A stretch of 64,000 nt of DNA from Jeotgalibacillus proteolyticus (GTDB lineage Bacteria > Bacillota > Bacilli > Bacillales > Jeotgalibacillaceae), in the NCBI RefSeq assembly GCF_002926065.1, contig NZ_PREZ01000006.1, forward strand, positions 186,001 to 250,000, written 5' to 3'. Positions 51,568 to 60,794 of this stretch are shown piece by piece (the first letter of the stretch is position 1; each line of letters begins with the position of its first letter). The translations under genes and the position numbers were made by a program. A model generated the notes under the pieces. That model saw only the letters and a list, made by a program, of their open reading frames with translations, did no database searches and was not told the origin of the DNA.

Positions 51568-52149
51568 ATGAAACGATTATTGATCATGTTAGGGATTATA
51601 CTAGTAATGCTGCCAGCAATAGCAAGTGCACATACACACTTAGAATCCTCCACCCCTGTATCGGGAGAGGTGGTAACGGAACATTTGAATAAAATCGTAT
51701 TGAACTTTGGAGGGGAAATTGAGTCACTTAGTACAATGACACTAGTGAAGGACGACCAGAAGATTCCATTTAAAAGTGTTGAACCACAAGGAACCCAGAT
51801 GGTTGGAGTATTTAAAGCTCCACCGGAAAATGGTTCATACGTTATTAAGTGGAAGATCATTGGTGAAGATGGCCATGTAATAACTGGAGAGATTCCATTC
51901 TCTGTTCAAGTTGAACAGGATGCTGGAGAAACCGGGAAAGAAGAGCTTATAACTGAAAACCCCAATAATAAAGAAGGCACAGATCCAGCAGTAAATGAAG
52001 AAGGGGAAGTAAGACAAAAGGATACAGCAAATCAGAAAGAATCAAACAATGAGCAATCTGAATCCAATCTCACAAAAATTGTCATCCCTGTTGTGGTTGT
52101 TTTGCTGTTGAGTGTTGGCTTGGCAATACTTTTTATAAGGAAGAAGTAG
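51568..52149 (+). CDS. copC: CopC-domain copper-binding protein
   Basis: The 193-residue protein has a signal peptide, mature start HTHLESSTPVSGEVV, a CopC beta-barrel with the second ligand region GEDGHVITGEIPFSV (about 108-122), an acidic linker and a C-terminal membrane helix ending FIRKK. Histidine ligands at the N-terminus and GHV suit Cu(II). Its stop is one base from the copD start, so the two form an operon. ATG at 51568 is preceded by AAAGGA. Confidence 0.9.
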   Translation: MKRLLIMLGIILVMLPAIASAHTHLESSTPVSGEVVTEHLNKIVLNFGGEIESLSTMTLVKDDQKIPFKSVEPQGTQMVGVFKAPPENGSYVIKWKIIGEDGHVITGEIPFSVQVEQDAGETGKEELITENPNNKEGTDPAVNEEGEVRQKDTANQKESNNEQSESNLTKIVIPVVVVLLLSVGLAILFIRKK

Positions 52150-52150
52150 A

Positions 52151-53227
52151 ATGGAGTTTCTAATTCCTATAAGTGAATTTGGCACTTATTTATGTTTTGC
52201 CATACTCGCGGGATATATTGCATTGCAGTATATCCCGGCAGAATACAAGCCGCAATCCACCGTTTCTAAAAGAACGATACTGTTATCTACCCTGGGAGTC
52301 TTTGTTTTTTCATTGGGCCCGGCTGCACTGGCCATTTCTTATTTTAGAGATACAGTTGGCTTTACAATGGCAGCCTATTCCGTAATTACTGATTCCCAAA
52401 TAGGGAAAGTATGGGTAGTTATCGGTTTTTCATCTGTCCTTCTTTGGGTCACATGTTTGCTGAATGGCTCCAAACATGTACAAGGCCTCTTGTTAGTAAT
52501 AATGGTTTTGGCTATTGGATATTCAGGTCATAGTGCTTCTTTATCTTTTTGGTTTGGGTTTGTTGCACATTCTGGCCATTTCTCAATGGTGATCCTTTGG
52601 AGCGGCATATTAATTCACGTAGCATGGTTTTCAAGAGATCAAACGAAATGGAAAAAGTTTTTACAGTGGTTTACTCCGTTTGCAATAGGCTGCATCATCA
52701 TCATTGTCATTAGCGGGCTAACATTAATGTTTTTTGTTGTTAAACCTGATACGTATGTTAATTCCTGGCTCTTACCCTATGGACAAATGCTCCTATTAAA
52801 ACATATCGGAATTATTCCTATTTTGGTATTTGCTTTTATCAATGGGGTATTGGCAAGAAGAGCTGTGAGCTCTCCATCCTTTAATCCCCGTCCATGGGTA
52901 AAAGCGGAAACGATTGTGATTTTAATTGTGTTCTTCTTTACAAGTATCTTAGGAACACTGCCACCGCCCCATGAGGTTGATTTTGCCGCTGATTCTCAAG
53001 GCTCCTCCAGCTGGGTGGAATGGATACTCGGCAAGGAAATCCTTCCTGCAGCCAATGTAACGTTAACCGCAAATACAATGTCAATTTTACTATTCGTAAC
53101 TTCGCTGTTATTCCTTATCCTTATTATTTTAAGCTTCAAAAAAGTAAAGCCGGCAGTGGGCGTTTTCTTCGCAGGGAGTTTTATTGCCTCAATGTATTTA
53201 GGACTGATTTTGTCTCTAAGCTTATAA
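52151..53227 (+). CDS. copD: CopD-domain copper transport membrane protein
   Basis: The 358-residue protein has about eight to nine helices and the CopD domain (VAHSGHFSMVILWSGILIHV; WLLPYGQMLLLKHIGII), with conserved His in helices, ending in GTLPPPHEVDFA and two further helices. CopD moves copper received from CopC into the cell, possibly for enzymes. AGGAAG precedes the ATG. Bacillus YcnJ is a CopC-CopD fusion; here the two are separate genes. Confidence 0.9.
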   Translation: MEFLIPISEFGTYLCFAILAGYIALQYIPAEYKPQSTVSKRTILLSTLGVFVFSLGPAALAISYFRDTVGFTMAAYSVITDSQIGKVWVVIGFSSVLLWVTCLLNGSKHVQGLLLVIMVLAIGYSGHSASLSFWFGFVAHSGHFSMVILWSGILIHVAWFSRDQTKWKKFLQWFTPFAIGCIIIIVISGLTLMFFVVKPDTYVNSWLLPYGQMLLLKHIGIIPILVFAFINGVLARRAVSSPSFNPRPWVKAETIVILIVFFFTSILGTLPPPHEVDFAADSQGSSSWVEWILGKEILPAANVTLTANTMSILLFVTSLLFLILIILSFKKVKPAVGVFFAGSFIASMYLGLILSLSL

Positions 53228-53238
53228 TTTACAGAATA

Positions 53239-53292
53239 AAGGGTCTGGGACAAATAGGTCTCAGGCCCTTATACCCGGTTCACTGCGCTTCA
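53239..53292 (+). repeat. Dispersed repeat R1, copy D (5' part only) and copD terminator
   Basis: The hairpin AAGGGTCTGGGAC/GTC-TCAG-GCCCTT is followed by ATACCCGGTTCACTGCGCTT and CAG, the first part of R1 as in copies B and C. The remainder is replaced by the CGACAGGTGCC palindrome. Confidence 0.75.
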
Positions 53293-53296
53293 GATT

Positions 53297-53333
53297 CGAC
53301 AGGTGCCTATTCGACAAGTGCCTGGCACCTGTT
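53297..53333. repeat. CGACAGGTGCC palindrome, copy 3 (rearranged)
   Basis: TTCGACAGGTGCC, then TATTCGACAAGTGCC, then TGGCACCTGT: two left arms and one right arm, as if two copies recombined. It interrupts repeat R1 copy D. Confidence 0.7.
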
Positions 53334-53500
53334 AGTAAGGTTTATCGAATATTAACAGCTATTTAAAAGAATTAATACAAATTAAACCCTTATCAACTGA
53401 AGTCTCTATATACCCAATAATCTGGTCTAGAGTGAACACCATAAGCGGCTAAGCAAAAAACTTTAAATACCGACACTTCATTGACTTTCCAGCAAAAACA

Positions 53501-53552
53501 AAAGCTGGCTATTTTCTAAATGATTTAAACCATTTAGATACTAGCCAGCTTT
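53501..53552. terminator. Long hairpin, probable terminator
   Basis: Outer stem AAAGCTGGCTA/TAGCCAGCTTT and inner stem CTAAATG/CATTTAG. It is about 200 nt past the DUF3231 stop and T-rich on the minus strand. The rest of 53334-53750 has no recognisable gene. Confidence 0.55.
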
Positions 53553-53750
53553 GCTGCTATTCTAAGTTTCATTAGAATTTCATTATGATTTAAGTACATA
53601 ATAATGGAAGTGGATGCTTTTTCGGCCCATTATTTGGTGTTTAGTTCGTTGATTAAAAAGTCGTGTAAAGAAGACTAAAAAGAATGGTTCATTTTTTAGG
53701 GGTATCTTTTTTACTCGTCATTTTTCATTTAACAAACTTCGGATGCCTGA

Positions 53751-54251
53751 TTATTGCCCTTGGTGAAGAGGTGGCGGAACGAGCCAGCCTTTTTCTTTGC
53801 TTAGTCTTAAAAATTTAGCGCCAAGTGCTGCTTTTTGCATATGAAATTGGCCAAAAAGCAAAGCAATGTCTTCACGAATTGATTGACCGATGATTTGGCT
53901 GCAAGCAACTAGACCAGCTGCAATATCCATGGAGATTGATGCTGAAATTTCCACGTCATGAAACCTTGCACCAGTTGGAATTTCATCTAACTTAGCTACG
54001 GGACGGGAAGGAGGTGTTGGAGGTAAGCCAATGCCATTTTCTTTTAAAATCGTTTCCAGCTGTTCAACTTCCTGTTCCCCCAGCTTTATTGCTTCTTCGA
54101 TTAACTCCTGCAAATCGCGGTCACCTGCATGATTAATTAACGTTTGGAATTTGGCTATTCCAGCTTTTGCAGTAGAAAGATATGACCAGGTGCCAAACAC
54201 TTCACCATAATGCATGGGTTCAACTTTTGGATTGCCGCTCAAAATTCCCAT
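53751..54251 (-). CDS. DUF3231 family protein
   Basis: The 166-residue protein is a helical bundle of the ferritin-like DUF3231 family (HYGEVFGTWSYLSTAKAGIA, GIGLPPTPPSRP, DIAAGLVACSQIIGQSIRED). Found in spore formers, often next to coat or germination genes; function unknown. ATG at 54251 follows AAGGAGG. Confidence 0.8.
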   Translation of the reverse strand: MGILSGNPKVEPMHYGEVFGTWSYLSTAKAGIAKFQTLINHAGDRDLQELIEEAIKLGEQEVEQLETILKENGIGLPPTPPSRPVAKLDEIPTGARFHDVEISASISMDIAAGLVACSQIIGQSIREDIALLFGQFHMQKAALGAKFLRLSKEKGWLVPPPLHQGQ

Positions 54252-54374
54252 TGTGATCCTCCTTAATAAATAAAATTTGTCACTTTTCTCCGGAAAATCC
54301 TCCGGTCATTGTGGACAAATTTATTATGTCCAACAATCTTGACTTTATAAAAAAAGCAAAGAAAAGGAAAAAAG

Positions 54375-54510
54375 AATTTTAAGAAGTCTGCACTGATCGT
54401 TATTATCTTACCCTCAACGTTATTGTATCATGGTGGGAGCCAACGACTTTCACTGTGATCAGCTGGGTTGGGAGCTGGTTTTATTCTTTAATGGGAGTGA
54501 GTACTTAAAT
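54375..54510 (+). other. Possible remnant of a small membrane protein
   Basis: In two adjoining frames the plus strand reads KKSALIVIILPSTLLY and VSWWEPTTFTVISWVGSWFY, ending MGVST at a TAA. Joined, they look like a two-helix membrane protein with a frameshift. No start or ribosome site is clear. The rest of 54252-54644 shows nothing else. Confidence 0.3.
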
Positions 54511-54644
54511 ATTTAACTGCTTAGTTTTATAAAGTATCCTCATAAATATCCCCTAAATAGAGGAAGCAGAAAATTTGTTCAATGTTTACGGCGAATGGTA
54601 ACATGGACAAACTTAACTTAGGTAAAAATAGAGGAGGATCCTTA

Positions 54645-54944
54645 ATGGTAAATGAAGTGATTTTGGACGATTATTCTTTGAAAGTAACTGGTTTTGAACA
54701 AGGAGCGGCCACAAACAGCTCCGGAAAAGAAGCAAAGACCATTCGGTTTGATTTCGAAGTAAGAGGCGGGACTGAGTACCACGACGTTACGGTCCATTTA
54801 TACAAAAATACGTTTGATGTAAAGGTTCCTGAGCTTGATTTGAGCTTCAGAGGAACCATCAACAATTACTCTACTTCACGGACTGATTTCACGGATGAAC
54901 ATTCTTCATCCCTATTCAGCCTGGAGCTGATTGAAATTGGGTAG
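54645..54944 (+). CDS. ykvR: YkvR family protein (DUF3219)
   Basis: The 99-residue protein matches the YkvR pattern: MVNEVILDDYSLKVTGFEQ, FDFEVRGGTEYHDVTVHLYK, FDVKVPELDLSFRG. ATG at 54645 follows GAGGAGG; the longer frame to 54582 is not needed. Function unknown. Its stop overlaps the next gene's frame. Confidence 0.82.
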   Translation: MVNEVILDDYSLKVTGFEQGAATNSSGKEAKTIRFDFEVRGGTEYHDVTVHLYKNTFDVKVPELDLSFRGTINNYSTSRTDFTDEHSSSLFSLELIEIG

Positions 54945-55947
54945 GAAAAATCCACTGAAATTAAGCATCCTGGATCAATCACCTGTATCCGCTGGCAAAA
55001 CACCAGCCACGGCTTTGCAGGCTTCCATGGAGCTTGCAAAAAGCGGGGAACAGCTCGGGTACACGCGCTATTGGATTGCCGAGCATCACGATTTTTCCGG
55101 ACTGTCCTGTTCTGCGCCCGAAGTGATGCTGGGCTACATTGGGGCACACACCAAAACAATCCGCATCGGGGCAGGGGCGGTATTGCTTCCGCATTATAAA
55201 CCGTACAAGGTTGCTGAAGTCTATAATATGCTGGCGACTCTGTTTCCAGACAGAATTGATTTAGGGATCGGAAGGGCTCCCGGCGGATCAGCGGAAGTGA
55301 CGATGGCTCTCTCGGATAATTTTTTACAAAATGTTTTCAAGATGCCGGAATCCTTTAAAGAACTTTTGCGTTTCCTCAAAGATGATTTTCCGGAAGAAGA
55401 TATGTATTCAAAAGTATCTGCAGCGCCGCTTCCGGAAATTTCTCCTAAACCATGGCTTCTCGGGACTAGCATCAAAAGTGCCAAGCTTGCTGCAGAGAAC
55501 GGAAGCGCCTATACATTCGGCCATTTCATGAGCGATAAAGATGGACCGGAAATCCTTAAAACCTATGAGGATAATTTTCAGCCGGGTTCATCCCAACGAC
55601 CGGAATCGATCATAGCAGTGTCTGCCATTTGTGCAGAAACGACCGAAAAAGCTGAAGACTTGGCAAAGAGCGGTTTTCTCTGGAAATTAAAAATGGAAAA
55701 AGGAGAAGGCAGCGAAGGGGTTCCTTCACTAGAGGAAGCCGAACGCTATCCATATACAAGCGGAGAACAACAAGTAATTGATGAAATGCGACGCAAAATA
55801 ATCATCGGCAATCCAAAAGAGGTACGGGAGCAGCTTGAACAGCTCCAATCAATCTACCACAATGATGAATTCATGATCGTTACTATCACTCATGACTATA
55901 TGGATCGCTTACGGTCGTATAAATTGATTGCTGATGAACTCCTGTAA
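54931..55947 (+). CDS. Luciferase-like (LLM class) flavin-dependent oxidoreductase
   Basis: The 338-residue protein belongs to luciferase family group 1: LKLSILDQSPVSAGKTPATA, RYWIAEHHDFSGLSCSAPEV, IDLGIGRAPGGS. Such FMNH2-dependent enzymes need a separate flavin reductase. The start is uncertain: TTG at 54931 or 54937 overlapping ykvR, or a CTG at 54955 after GGTAGGA, which would give the usual family start KLSILDQSP. Confidence 0.85.
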   Translation: MKLGRKNPLKLSILDQSPVSAGKTPATALQASMELAKSGEQLGYTRYWIAEHHDFSGLSCSAPEVMLGYIGAHTKTIRIGAGAVLLPHYKPYKVAEVYNMLATLFPDRIDLGIGRAPGGSAEVTMALSDNFLQNVFKMPESFKELLRFLKDDFPEEDMYSKVSAAPLPEISPKPWLLGTSIKSAKLAAENGSAYTFGHFMSDKDGPEILKTYEDNFQPGSSQRPESIIAVSAICAETTEKAEDLAKSGFLWKLKMEKGEGSEGVPSLEEAERYPYTSGEQQVIDEMRRKIIIGNPKEVREQLEQLQSIYHNDEFMIVTITHDYMDRLRSYKLIADELL

Positions 55948-55950
55948 TAA

Positions 55951-55987
55951 AACAACCAGTTACTATAGGATAACTGGTTGTTTTTGT
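55951..55987 (+). terminator. Terminator of the LLM gene
   Basis: Stem AACAACCAGTTA/TAACTGGTTGTT followed by five T. Confidence 0.9.
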
Positions 55988-56073
55988 ATTTAGCTGATTG
56001 CATTTTTGAAGAAATATTTGAGTTAGGTTTCCGCGTTTCTATAATGAAGCGATTAATTGATAAAGGGTGTTAA

Positions 56074-56322
56074 AGGAAATTTGCTAAGTACAAACTAGAT
56101 ATCCAAGAATTAGAACAAGCATTAGAGGAAGTGACTAAACAAATGTCACAGCTTCGAAAAGACAACAAATGGCTGCCTGATGTAAGGCTTATCACCGGAA
56201 ACCGGAAATCTCAATCTCTAAAAGGTTTTTCGGGTCTCGCCGTTGCATTTGATCTTTCCGCTTTTTCAGGTCATTATTTGATGAACAGGATGATCTTATT
56301 AAAAAGCGGCGTTAAGGTCTAA
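56074..56322 (+). pseudogene. Unidentified remnant frame
   Basis: An open frame without start (in-frame TAA at 56071) reads KYKLDIQELEQALEEVTKQM, then KWLPDVRLITGNRKSQSLKG and a hydrophobic end. An ATG at 56131 has no ribosome site. Probably the tail of a decayed gene; family unknown. At 56366-56455, past it, lies another repeat S segment with the AGCACTCCTT hairpin. Confidence 0.35.
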
Positions 56323-56365
56323 GTTCTTTTTTTATAGATAAATTCCTTTTTCCTCTCACCTGCCC

Positions 56366-56455
56366 CTTTAGTTTAACATTAATTTCCTTTTGATGGACAA
56401 AGAAAAAAGCACTCCTTATTAAAGGAAAACTCCCAATAGTTTAAGTACATTTAGT
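56366..56455. repeat. Short dispersed repeat S with hairpin (copy 6)
   Basis: CCCCTTTAGTTTAACATTAA then AAAAAAGCACTCCTTATTAA matches 49085-49145 over most of its length, with a few base changes. Confidence 0.7.
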
Positions 56456-56462
56456 TACAAAG

Positions 56463-56587
56463 TTATGCGTTACCTTTTTTCTTTTTCAGGTTTTTCAATA
56501 GGTAGATTCCTCCTATTATAAGAATTAGAATGATAACTACTTGTAATAGCTCCAAATTGTAAAAATGCCAGCTGATAAGAAACTCAT
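56463..56587 (-). pseudogene. Small single-helix membrane protein, apparently frameshifted
   Basis: ATG at 56587 follows AAGGGGGATA and starts MSFLSAGIFTIW, stopping after 16 codons. An overlapping frame from 56555 gives LELLQVVIILILIIGGIYLL then KNLKKKKGNA to a stop at 56463. Together they make a 40-residue protein with one membrane helix and a basic tail, broken by a one-base shift. The second part could also be made from its own TTG. Confidence 0.4.
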
Positions 56588-56776
56588 ATTATCCCCCTTA
56601 TTTAATTCAGCTAAATCGCTTCTTCACTGTAGATTATTCTTAAATTTACATATGCAGTAAAATTCTATATCCATTTTGATAAAAAATTTACAAGGTTATG
56701 TCATACGAGACGAAGTAAGCTTACAAATTATAACCAAGGAAATTTGAACGTATTCTCTATTTCCACTTCAAAGAAA

Positions 56777-56808
56777 AGGCCATCTTTCTGTAATCTAGAA
56801 AGATGGCT
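56777..56808 (-). terminator. Terminator of hslO
   Basis: An 11-bp perfect stem GCCATCTTTCT/AGAAAGATGGC followed on the minus strand by TTTTCTTTG. Confidence 0.88.
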
Positions 56809-56836
56809 TTTAATGGTGAGAATAACGTAAACTTTA

Positions 56837-57715
56837 TTATACAGCCGCTTCGAGTAATAACTCTAAATCTTGTTTAGAGAAATGGTAGTTTTCATTACAA
56901 AAATGACAGTTTGCGTCAGCTTGTCCGTCTGTCTGAATCATATCCTGAATCTCGACGCCACCCAGACTAATAATGGCATTCGTAATTCTCTCCTCGGAGC
57001 ATTGGCACTGAAACTGAACTGGTATAGTCTCTAAAAACTTTACATTACCTGCACCTAGTACTTGTTCGAGTATTTGCTCAGGCATCATTCCCTGCTCCAC
57101 CATTGATGAAATAGGCATGATATCTTTCAAACGTTCTTCAATCAGTTGGATGGTTTCATCATCTGTTCCAGGCATTAGTTGAATGATGAAGCCCCCCGCC
57201 GCCTGAATCGTTTGATCCGGATTAACTAAAACACCTACTCCTACAGATGAAGGTACTTGCTCTGAATTGACAATATATGATGTGAAATCCTCACCTAACT
57301 CACCTGACACAAGAGGAACATATCCAACAAAAGGCTGTTGTAAGCCAATATCCTTTGATACAGTCAACATACCGTCTGTTCCAACGGCTCTTTTCACATC
57401 TAGTTTACCTTGGTTATTTAAATCAAAATGAGTTTGAGGATTTGTTACGTAGCCCCTCACTTCCCCTTTTGTGTTTGCATCGACTAAAATGGTGCCAATT
57501 GGGCCGCCACCGTTAATTTTTATCGATATTTTCTCCTCACCCTTTAACATAGAGCCAAGTATCACGCCAGCTGTCATCGAACGTCCCAGAGCTGCAGAGG
57601 CAGTTGGCCATGTTTGATGACGACGCTCCGCTTCTCCGACAGTTTCTGTTGTGATTGCCGCATAGGCACGCACCTGATTGTTATAAGCAGTTGCTTTCAC
57701 TAAATAATCCTTCAT
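56837..57715 (-). CDS. hslO: Redox-regulated chaperone Hsp33
   Basis: The 292-residue protein has the Hsp33 N-terminal domain ([30 protein letters not shown]) and the C-terminal zinc switch CQC (about 237-239) and CHFC (about 270-273). Oxidation releases zinc and activates holdase function. ATG at 57715 gives the usual start and length; GGAAG lies about eight bases upstream. Here it follows a luciferase-like gene by 17 nt instead of sitting near ftsH/cysK as in Bacillus subtilis. Confidence 0.93.
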   Translation of the reverse strand: MKDYLVKATAYNNQVRAYAAITTETVGEAERRHQTWPTASAALGRSMTAGVILGSMLKGEEKISIKINGGGPIGTILVDANTKGEVRGYVTNPQTHFDLNNQGKLDVKRAVGTDGMLTVSKDIGLQQPFVGYVPLVSGELGEDFTSYIVNSEQVPSSVGVGVLVNPDQTIQAAGGFIIQLMPGTDDETIQLIEERLKDIMPISSMVEQGMMPEQILEQVLGAGNVKFLETIPVQFQCQCSEERITNAIISLGGVEIQDMIQTDGQADANCHFCNENYHFSKQDLELLLEAAV

Positions 57716-57732
57716 TTCCATACTTCCTTTCT

Positions 57733-58734
57733 TTACAGCAATTCCTGTGCTAATAAGCGATAGACATTCAAACGTTTCTCTTGTGAATGGGGTATACTGC
57801 AAATCATTGCTTCATCAAATCCATATTGTTGTTGTTCTTGTTGTAATCGCGCTGCAATTTCTTTTGCAGATCCTACTAAGTGGATTTTTCGGCTGTCTTG
57901 AATCATCATTCGATCCATTTCCGTCAACGGATAGTCACGGGCTTCTTCAGGCGTCAAAACTTGACCGATTTTGCCTTTCGTAAACTGTAATCGCCAAATA
58001 TCTTGGGGCGCTGCTTCAAACTCAGCTTCTTCTGCTGTTTCGGCTGTTGTCACCATATAGGAAACATTGATTTCCGGCTTCTCCATAAACGCTGAAGGTT
58101 GAAAGTTCTTCTTATAAGCTTCCAAAATCGACTCGGATAACTGACCATTAAAAAACTGGGCAAACGAATAACCAACGCCCATACGCCCTGCCTGAATGGC
58201 GCTATTGCCACTCGAACCTAATAGCCAAGCTTCAGGCAACACAATTTTGGATGGCGTGGCTATCGTTTTATTGTATAGTCTATCGTCTGGTACTTCATCA
58301 TTGATCAATTGCAGCGCTATATCGAATTTTTCATACATATTGTTGATCATCGGAGGGCGTCCTTCGGATAAAGCATAGATAGAATCATTATCTCCTCCTG
58401 GCGCTCGACCCACACCAAAATCAATTCGGCCTGGTGAAAATGCGCTCAGTGTTTTAAATACTTCAGCCAGTTTTAGCGGAGAATAGTGCATCATCATTGT
58501 ACCACCGGTTCCGAGGTGGATTTGTTTCGTTTTGGCAGCTAAATGGGCTGCTGTCACCTCTGGAGCTGAACTTGCAAAAGTGTTTGTACCATGATGCTCT
58601 GCCATCCACATTCGACGGTAGCCTAATTCATCTGCCAAAATAGCGAGCTCTTCTGCTTTTTTCAATGCATCTGGTGAATTATTTCCCTTTGTTACGGGTG
58701 CCTGATCCAGAACACTTAACCTCATGTCGTTCAC
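57733..58734 (-). CDS. Luciferase-like (LLM class) flavin-dependent oxidoreductase
   Basis: The 333-residue protein is group 1 luciferase-like: [57 protein letters not shown]. It overlaps the DUF896 gene stop by four bases (ATGA) and is related to, but clearly different from, the protein at 54931. Confidence 0.87.
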   Translation of the reverse strand: MNDMRLSVLDQAPVTKGNNSPDALKKAEELAILADELGYRRMWMAEHHGTNTFASSAPEVTAAHLAAKTKQIHLGTGGTMMMHYSPLKLAEVFKTLSAFSPGRIDFGVGRAPGGDNDSIYALSEGRPPMINNMYEKFDIALQLINDEVPDDRLYNKTIATPSKIVLPEAWLLGSSGNSAIQAGRMGVGYSFAQFFNGQLSESILEAYKKNFQPSAFMEKPEINVSYMVTTAETAEEAEFEAAPQDIWRLQFTKGKIGQVLTPEEARDYPLTEMDRMMIQDSRKIHLVGSAKEIAARLQQEQQQYGFDEAMICSIPHSQEKRLNVYRLLAQELL

Positions 58735-58943
58735 TTCCTCTTTTGCTGTAGTTTTTCGGGTGTTACATCATTGCCCAAAGGATCCAGTACCGTTATACCC
58801 GACACAGTATTGAGAACCTGCCCTCGAATTTCACGTAAATAATCTTGCTGCAAGACGGTTTGTTCAACCATTTCAGCATTGGTTAAACCCTCTTCACGCT
58901 GTTTTTTTGCTAATTTATTAATACGATCTAAACCTTTAATCAT
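58731..58943 (-). CDS. DUF896 (UPF0291, YnzC-like) small protein
   Basis: The 70-residue protein matches the DUF896 pattern: RINKLAKKQREEGLTNAEMV, then LREIRGQVLNTVSGITVLD and GNDVTPEKL. Members are small two-helix cytoplasmic proteins; YnzC is in the LexA regulon next to yneA. Here it lies between two luciferase-like genes, an unusual place. Confidence 0.87.
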   Translation of the reverse strand: MIKGLDRINKLAKKQREEGLTNAEMVEQTVLQQDYLREIRGQVLNTVSGITVLDPLGNDVTPEKLQQKRK

Positions 58944-58959
58944 CTAACTTCCACTTCTT

Positions 58960-59907
58960 TCATTGTTTATTTGGAGAGAAATGAGGAACTATATATTCGC
59001 CTAGTTCTTGAATCACTTCTGCAGCTGGGCGCTTACTATTTTTTAAACCAAACATAACATGGTTAACACCAGCATCCGAATAAGCGTGTAAATAATCGAT
59101 TAGAAATTTATAACCCGATCTAAACCCGCCCTTTATCGGCTTAGGTGCTTCATTTGAATTCTCTGATAAGTCAATTGCCAAACTTTGCGCAAATGGTTTG
59201 AACACGCCAGCTGCTTCTCGCCATTTTTTCACAAGTTCACGTTGCTCATTGACTCCTTGAGAATAAAAAAACCAACCATCTGTATGCTTAGCCAACCACT
59301 CAATCGTTTGGCCAGAATACCCTGTACCTAAAATCGGAATGTCCGAAAGAATTGGTTTGGGAACGACATCACCTTGAAGCATCTCAACACGCTCTGTCTG
59401 AATTTGTGGAAATGATTCTTTCCAGACTTTTTTCATTACCACGATAGATTCTCTGAATAACGCTGCCTTTTCATGATCATCCACTTTAAATACTGGGAAT
59501 TCGATTGGCCTATCGCCAGATCCTACACCTAGTAACAATCGCTGTTTAGAGATTGTGTCCAATGAGGCAGCTGACTTTGCTACGTGAAGCGGGTGACGCA
59601 ATGTCGTCACGATACTCGAAGTACCGAGAGCAATTTGATTCGTATGCGCCGCTACGTAAGAAAGAAACACCCATGGGTCGTATAGGGCCCCAACATCATC
59701 AAGTTTCGGATTATAAAGTGGCGAATCTCTAACAAACAAAGAAGCAAATCCTAGACTTTCTGACTTTTTCGCCAGTAGCATTTGCTCTTCCAAATCCATT
59801 TTAGGAAAGCTTCCTTCATATGATTCCAAAGGAAATCCTAATCCAATCGTTAATGTATTATCTTTAAATGTTTGTGCAAAACCCTGATGGGATTTTAAAT
59901 TATCCAT
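58960..59907 (-). CDS. LLM class flavin-dependent oxidoreductase (BA3436-like)
   Basis: The 315-residue protein has the luciferase-type TIM barrel: TIGLGFPLESYEGSFPKMDL, GFASLFVRDSPLYNP, LGTSSIVTTLRHPLHVAK, RLLLGVGSGDRP. This pattern fits the luciferase-type subgroup typified by Bacillus anthracis BA3436. ATG at 59907 follows GGAGAG. Second gene of the Rrf2-led operon. Confidence 0.85.
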   Translation of the reverse strand: MDNLKSHQGFAQTFKDNTLTIGLGFPLESYEGSFPKMDLEEQMLLAKKSESLGFASLFVRDSPLYNPKLDDVGALYDPWVFLSYVAAHTNQIALGTSSIVTTLRHPLHVAKSAASLDTISKQRLLLGVGSGDRPIEFPVFKVDDHEKAALFRESIVVMKKVWKESFPQIQTERVEMLQGDVVPKPILSDIPILGTGYSGQTIEWLAKHTDGWFFYSQGVNEQRELVKKWREAAGVFKPFAQSLAIDLSENSNEAPKPIKGGFRSGYKFLIDYLHAYSDAGVNHVMFGLKNSKRPAAEVIQELGEYIVPHFSPNKQ

Positions 59908-59927
59908 ATCGTTACTCTCCTAGTATC

Positions 59928-60407
59928 TTATAAAACCATTCTTTCTCTTACCCATTCCCTTAAGCCTTCTATTTTTTCAGGAAAACGTTTCGTTGATTCT
60001 TCGTGTAGAGATTTAATCGTTTCACGCTCCAAAACTGTTTTCCAAGTCGATTCAGCTTCATCCATTAAATCGGTCAATAAACAACATTCATCTTCTTTTT
60101 CCAGGTCAAGCATGTCATCAAGAATACCACTTGGAGAATAAAGAGATTGTTGACCTTCTATAGCAAGATAAACGTCGTACACTCGAATCTCTTCAGGTTT
60201 TCTCTTTAATTTAAATCCACCCTTTACACCTGCAACAGAGGTAATGAGATCTGCGCTTACTAGTTTTCTCAACAGCTTTTGAAAATAAGTCGGTGAGCTC
60301 CCTAACTGTTGGCTTATTGCTTCTCCTGGTAATACCGCTCGATCTGGCAGCATATTCAGCATTAGAATAGCGTAGACCGATTGTTCAACCCCGGTTTTCA
60401 TCTGCAT
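59928..60407 (-). CDS. Rrf2-family transcriptional regulator
   Basis: The 159-residue protein has an Rrf2 winged helix (YAILMLNMLPDRAVLPGEAI, SSPTYFQKLLRKLVSADLIT, GVKGGFKLKRKP) and an ECCLLTD stretch with adjacent cysteines near 112. ATG at 60407 follows AAGGAG. It heads an operon LLM-DUF896-LLM-hslO, 20 nt before the first LLM gene, and presumably responds to redox or electrophile stress. Confidence 0.85.
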   Translation of the reverse strand: MQMKTGVEQSVYAILMLNMLPDRAVLPGEAISQQLGSSPTYFQKLLRKLVSADLITSVAGVKGGFKLKRKPEEIRVYDVYLAIEGQQSLYSPSGILDDMLDLEKEDECCLLTDLMDEAESTWKTVLERETIKSLHEESTKRFPEKIEGLREWVRERMVL

Positions 60408-60565
60408 GATGTGCAGCTCCTTTTTATAGTTGTTTTAGTGTTTTCTGTCTAACGTGGATATTCATTATCTGCTTTATCTTAAATTATCAAGATCTAAAAG
60501 TAAAACCTTTCGTCTTATTTGTTAGCAATTACCTTTCTAGGATTCTGTAAATTCTATACAAGAAA

Positions 60566-60594
60566 ATCCCTTCGCTGAAATTTCACGAAGGGAT
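60566..60594 (-). terminator. Terminator left over from the decayed flavin reductase gene
   Basis: Stem ATCCCTTCG/CGAAGGGAT followed on the minus strand by TTTTCTTG, 15 nt past the remnant stop. Confidence 0.75.
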
Positions 60595-60608
60595 GTACTG
60601 AACTTATT

Positions 60609-60794
60609 TTACTTGTGTCTTCTACAGTAGCCGTTTGAGCACCTAACGCACGCTTTGGCAATTTCCGCTACTTTTTCAAGGCCTTGTGCATCGATTTGCT
60701 TTGCTTGATCTGGCATTGTATTATGACCTAAAATGATGACTTATTCAATAGTTATACCGAACACGCCACCAAAAGCTACTGCCTTTTGAATTTG
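60609..60794 (-). pseudogene. C-terminal remnant of an NADPH-dependent FMN reductase
   Basis: One minus-strand frame reads [17 protein letters not shown], stop, VIILGHNTMPDQAKQIDAQG and LEKVAEIAKACV. The DQAKQIDAxGLE-type end is characteristic of Bacillus NAD(P)H-dependent flavoprotein reductases. It has lost its N-terminal half and gained an internal stop, and is fused to an acetyltransferase scrap. Confidence 0.65.
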
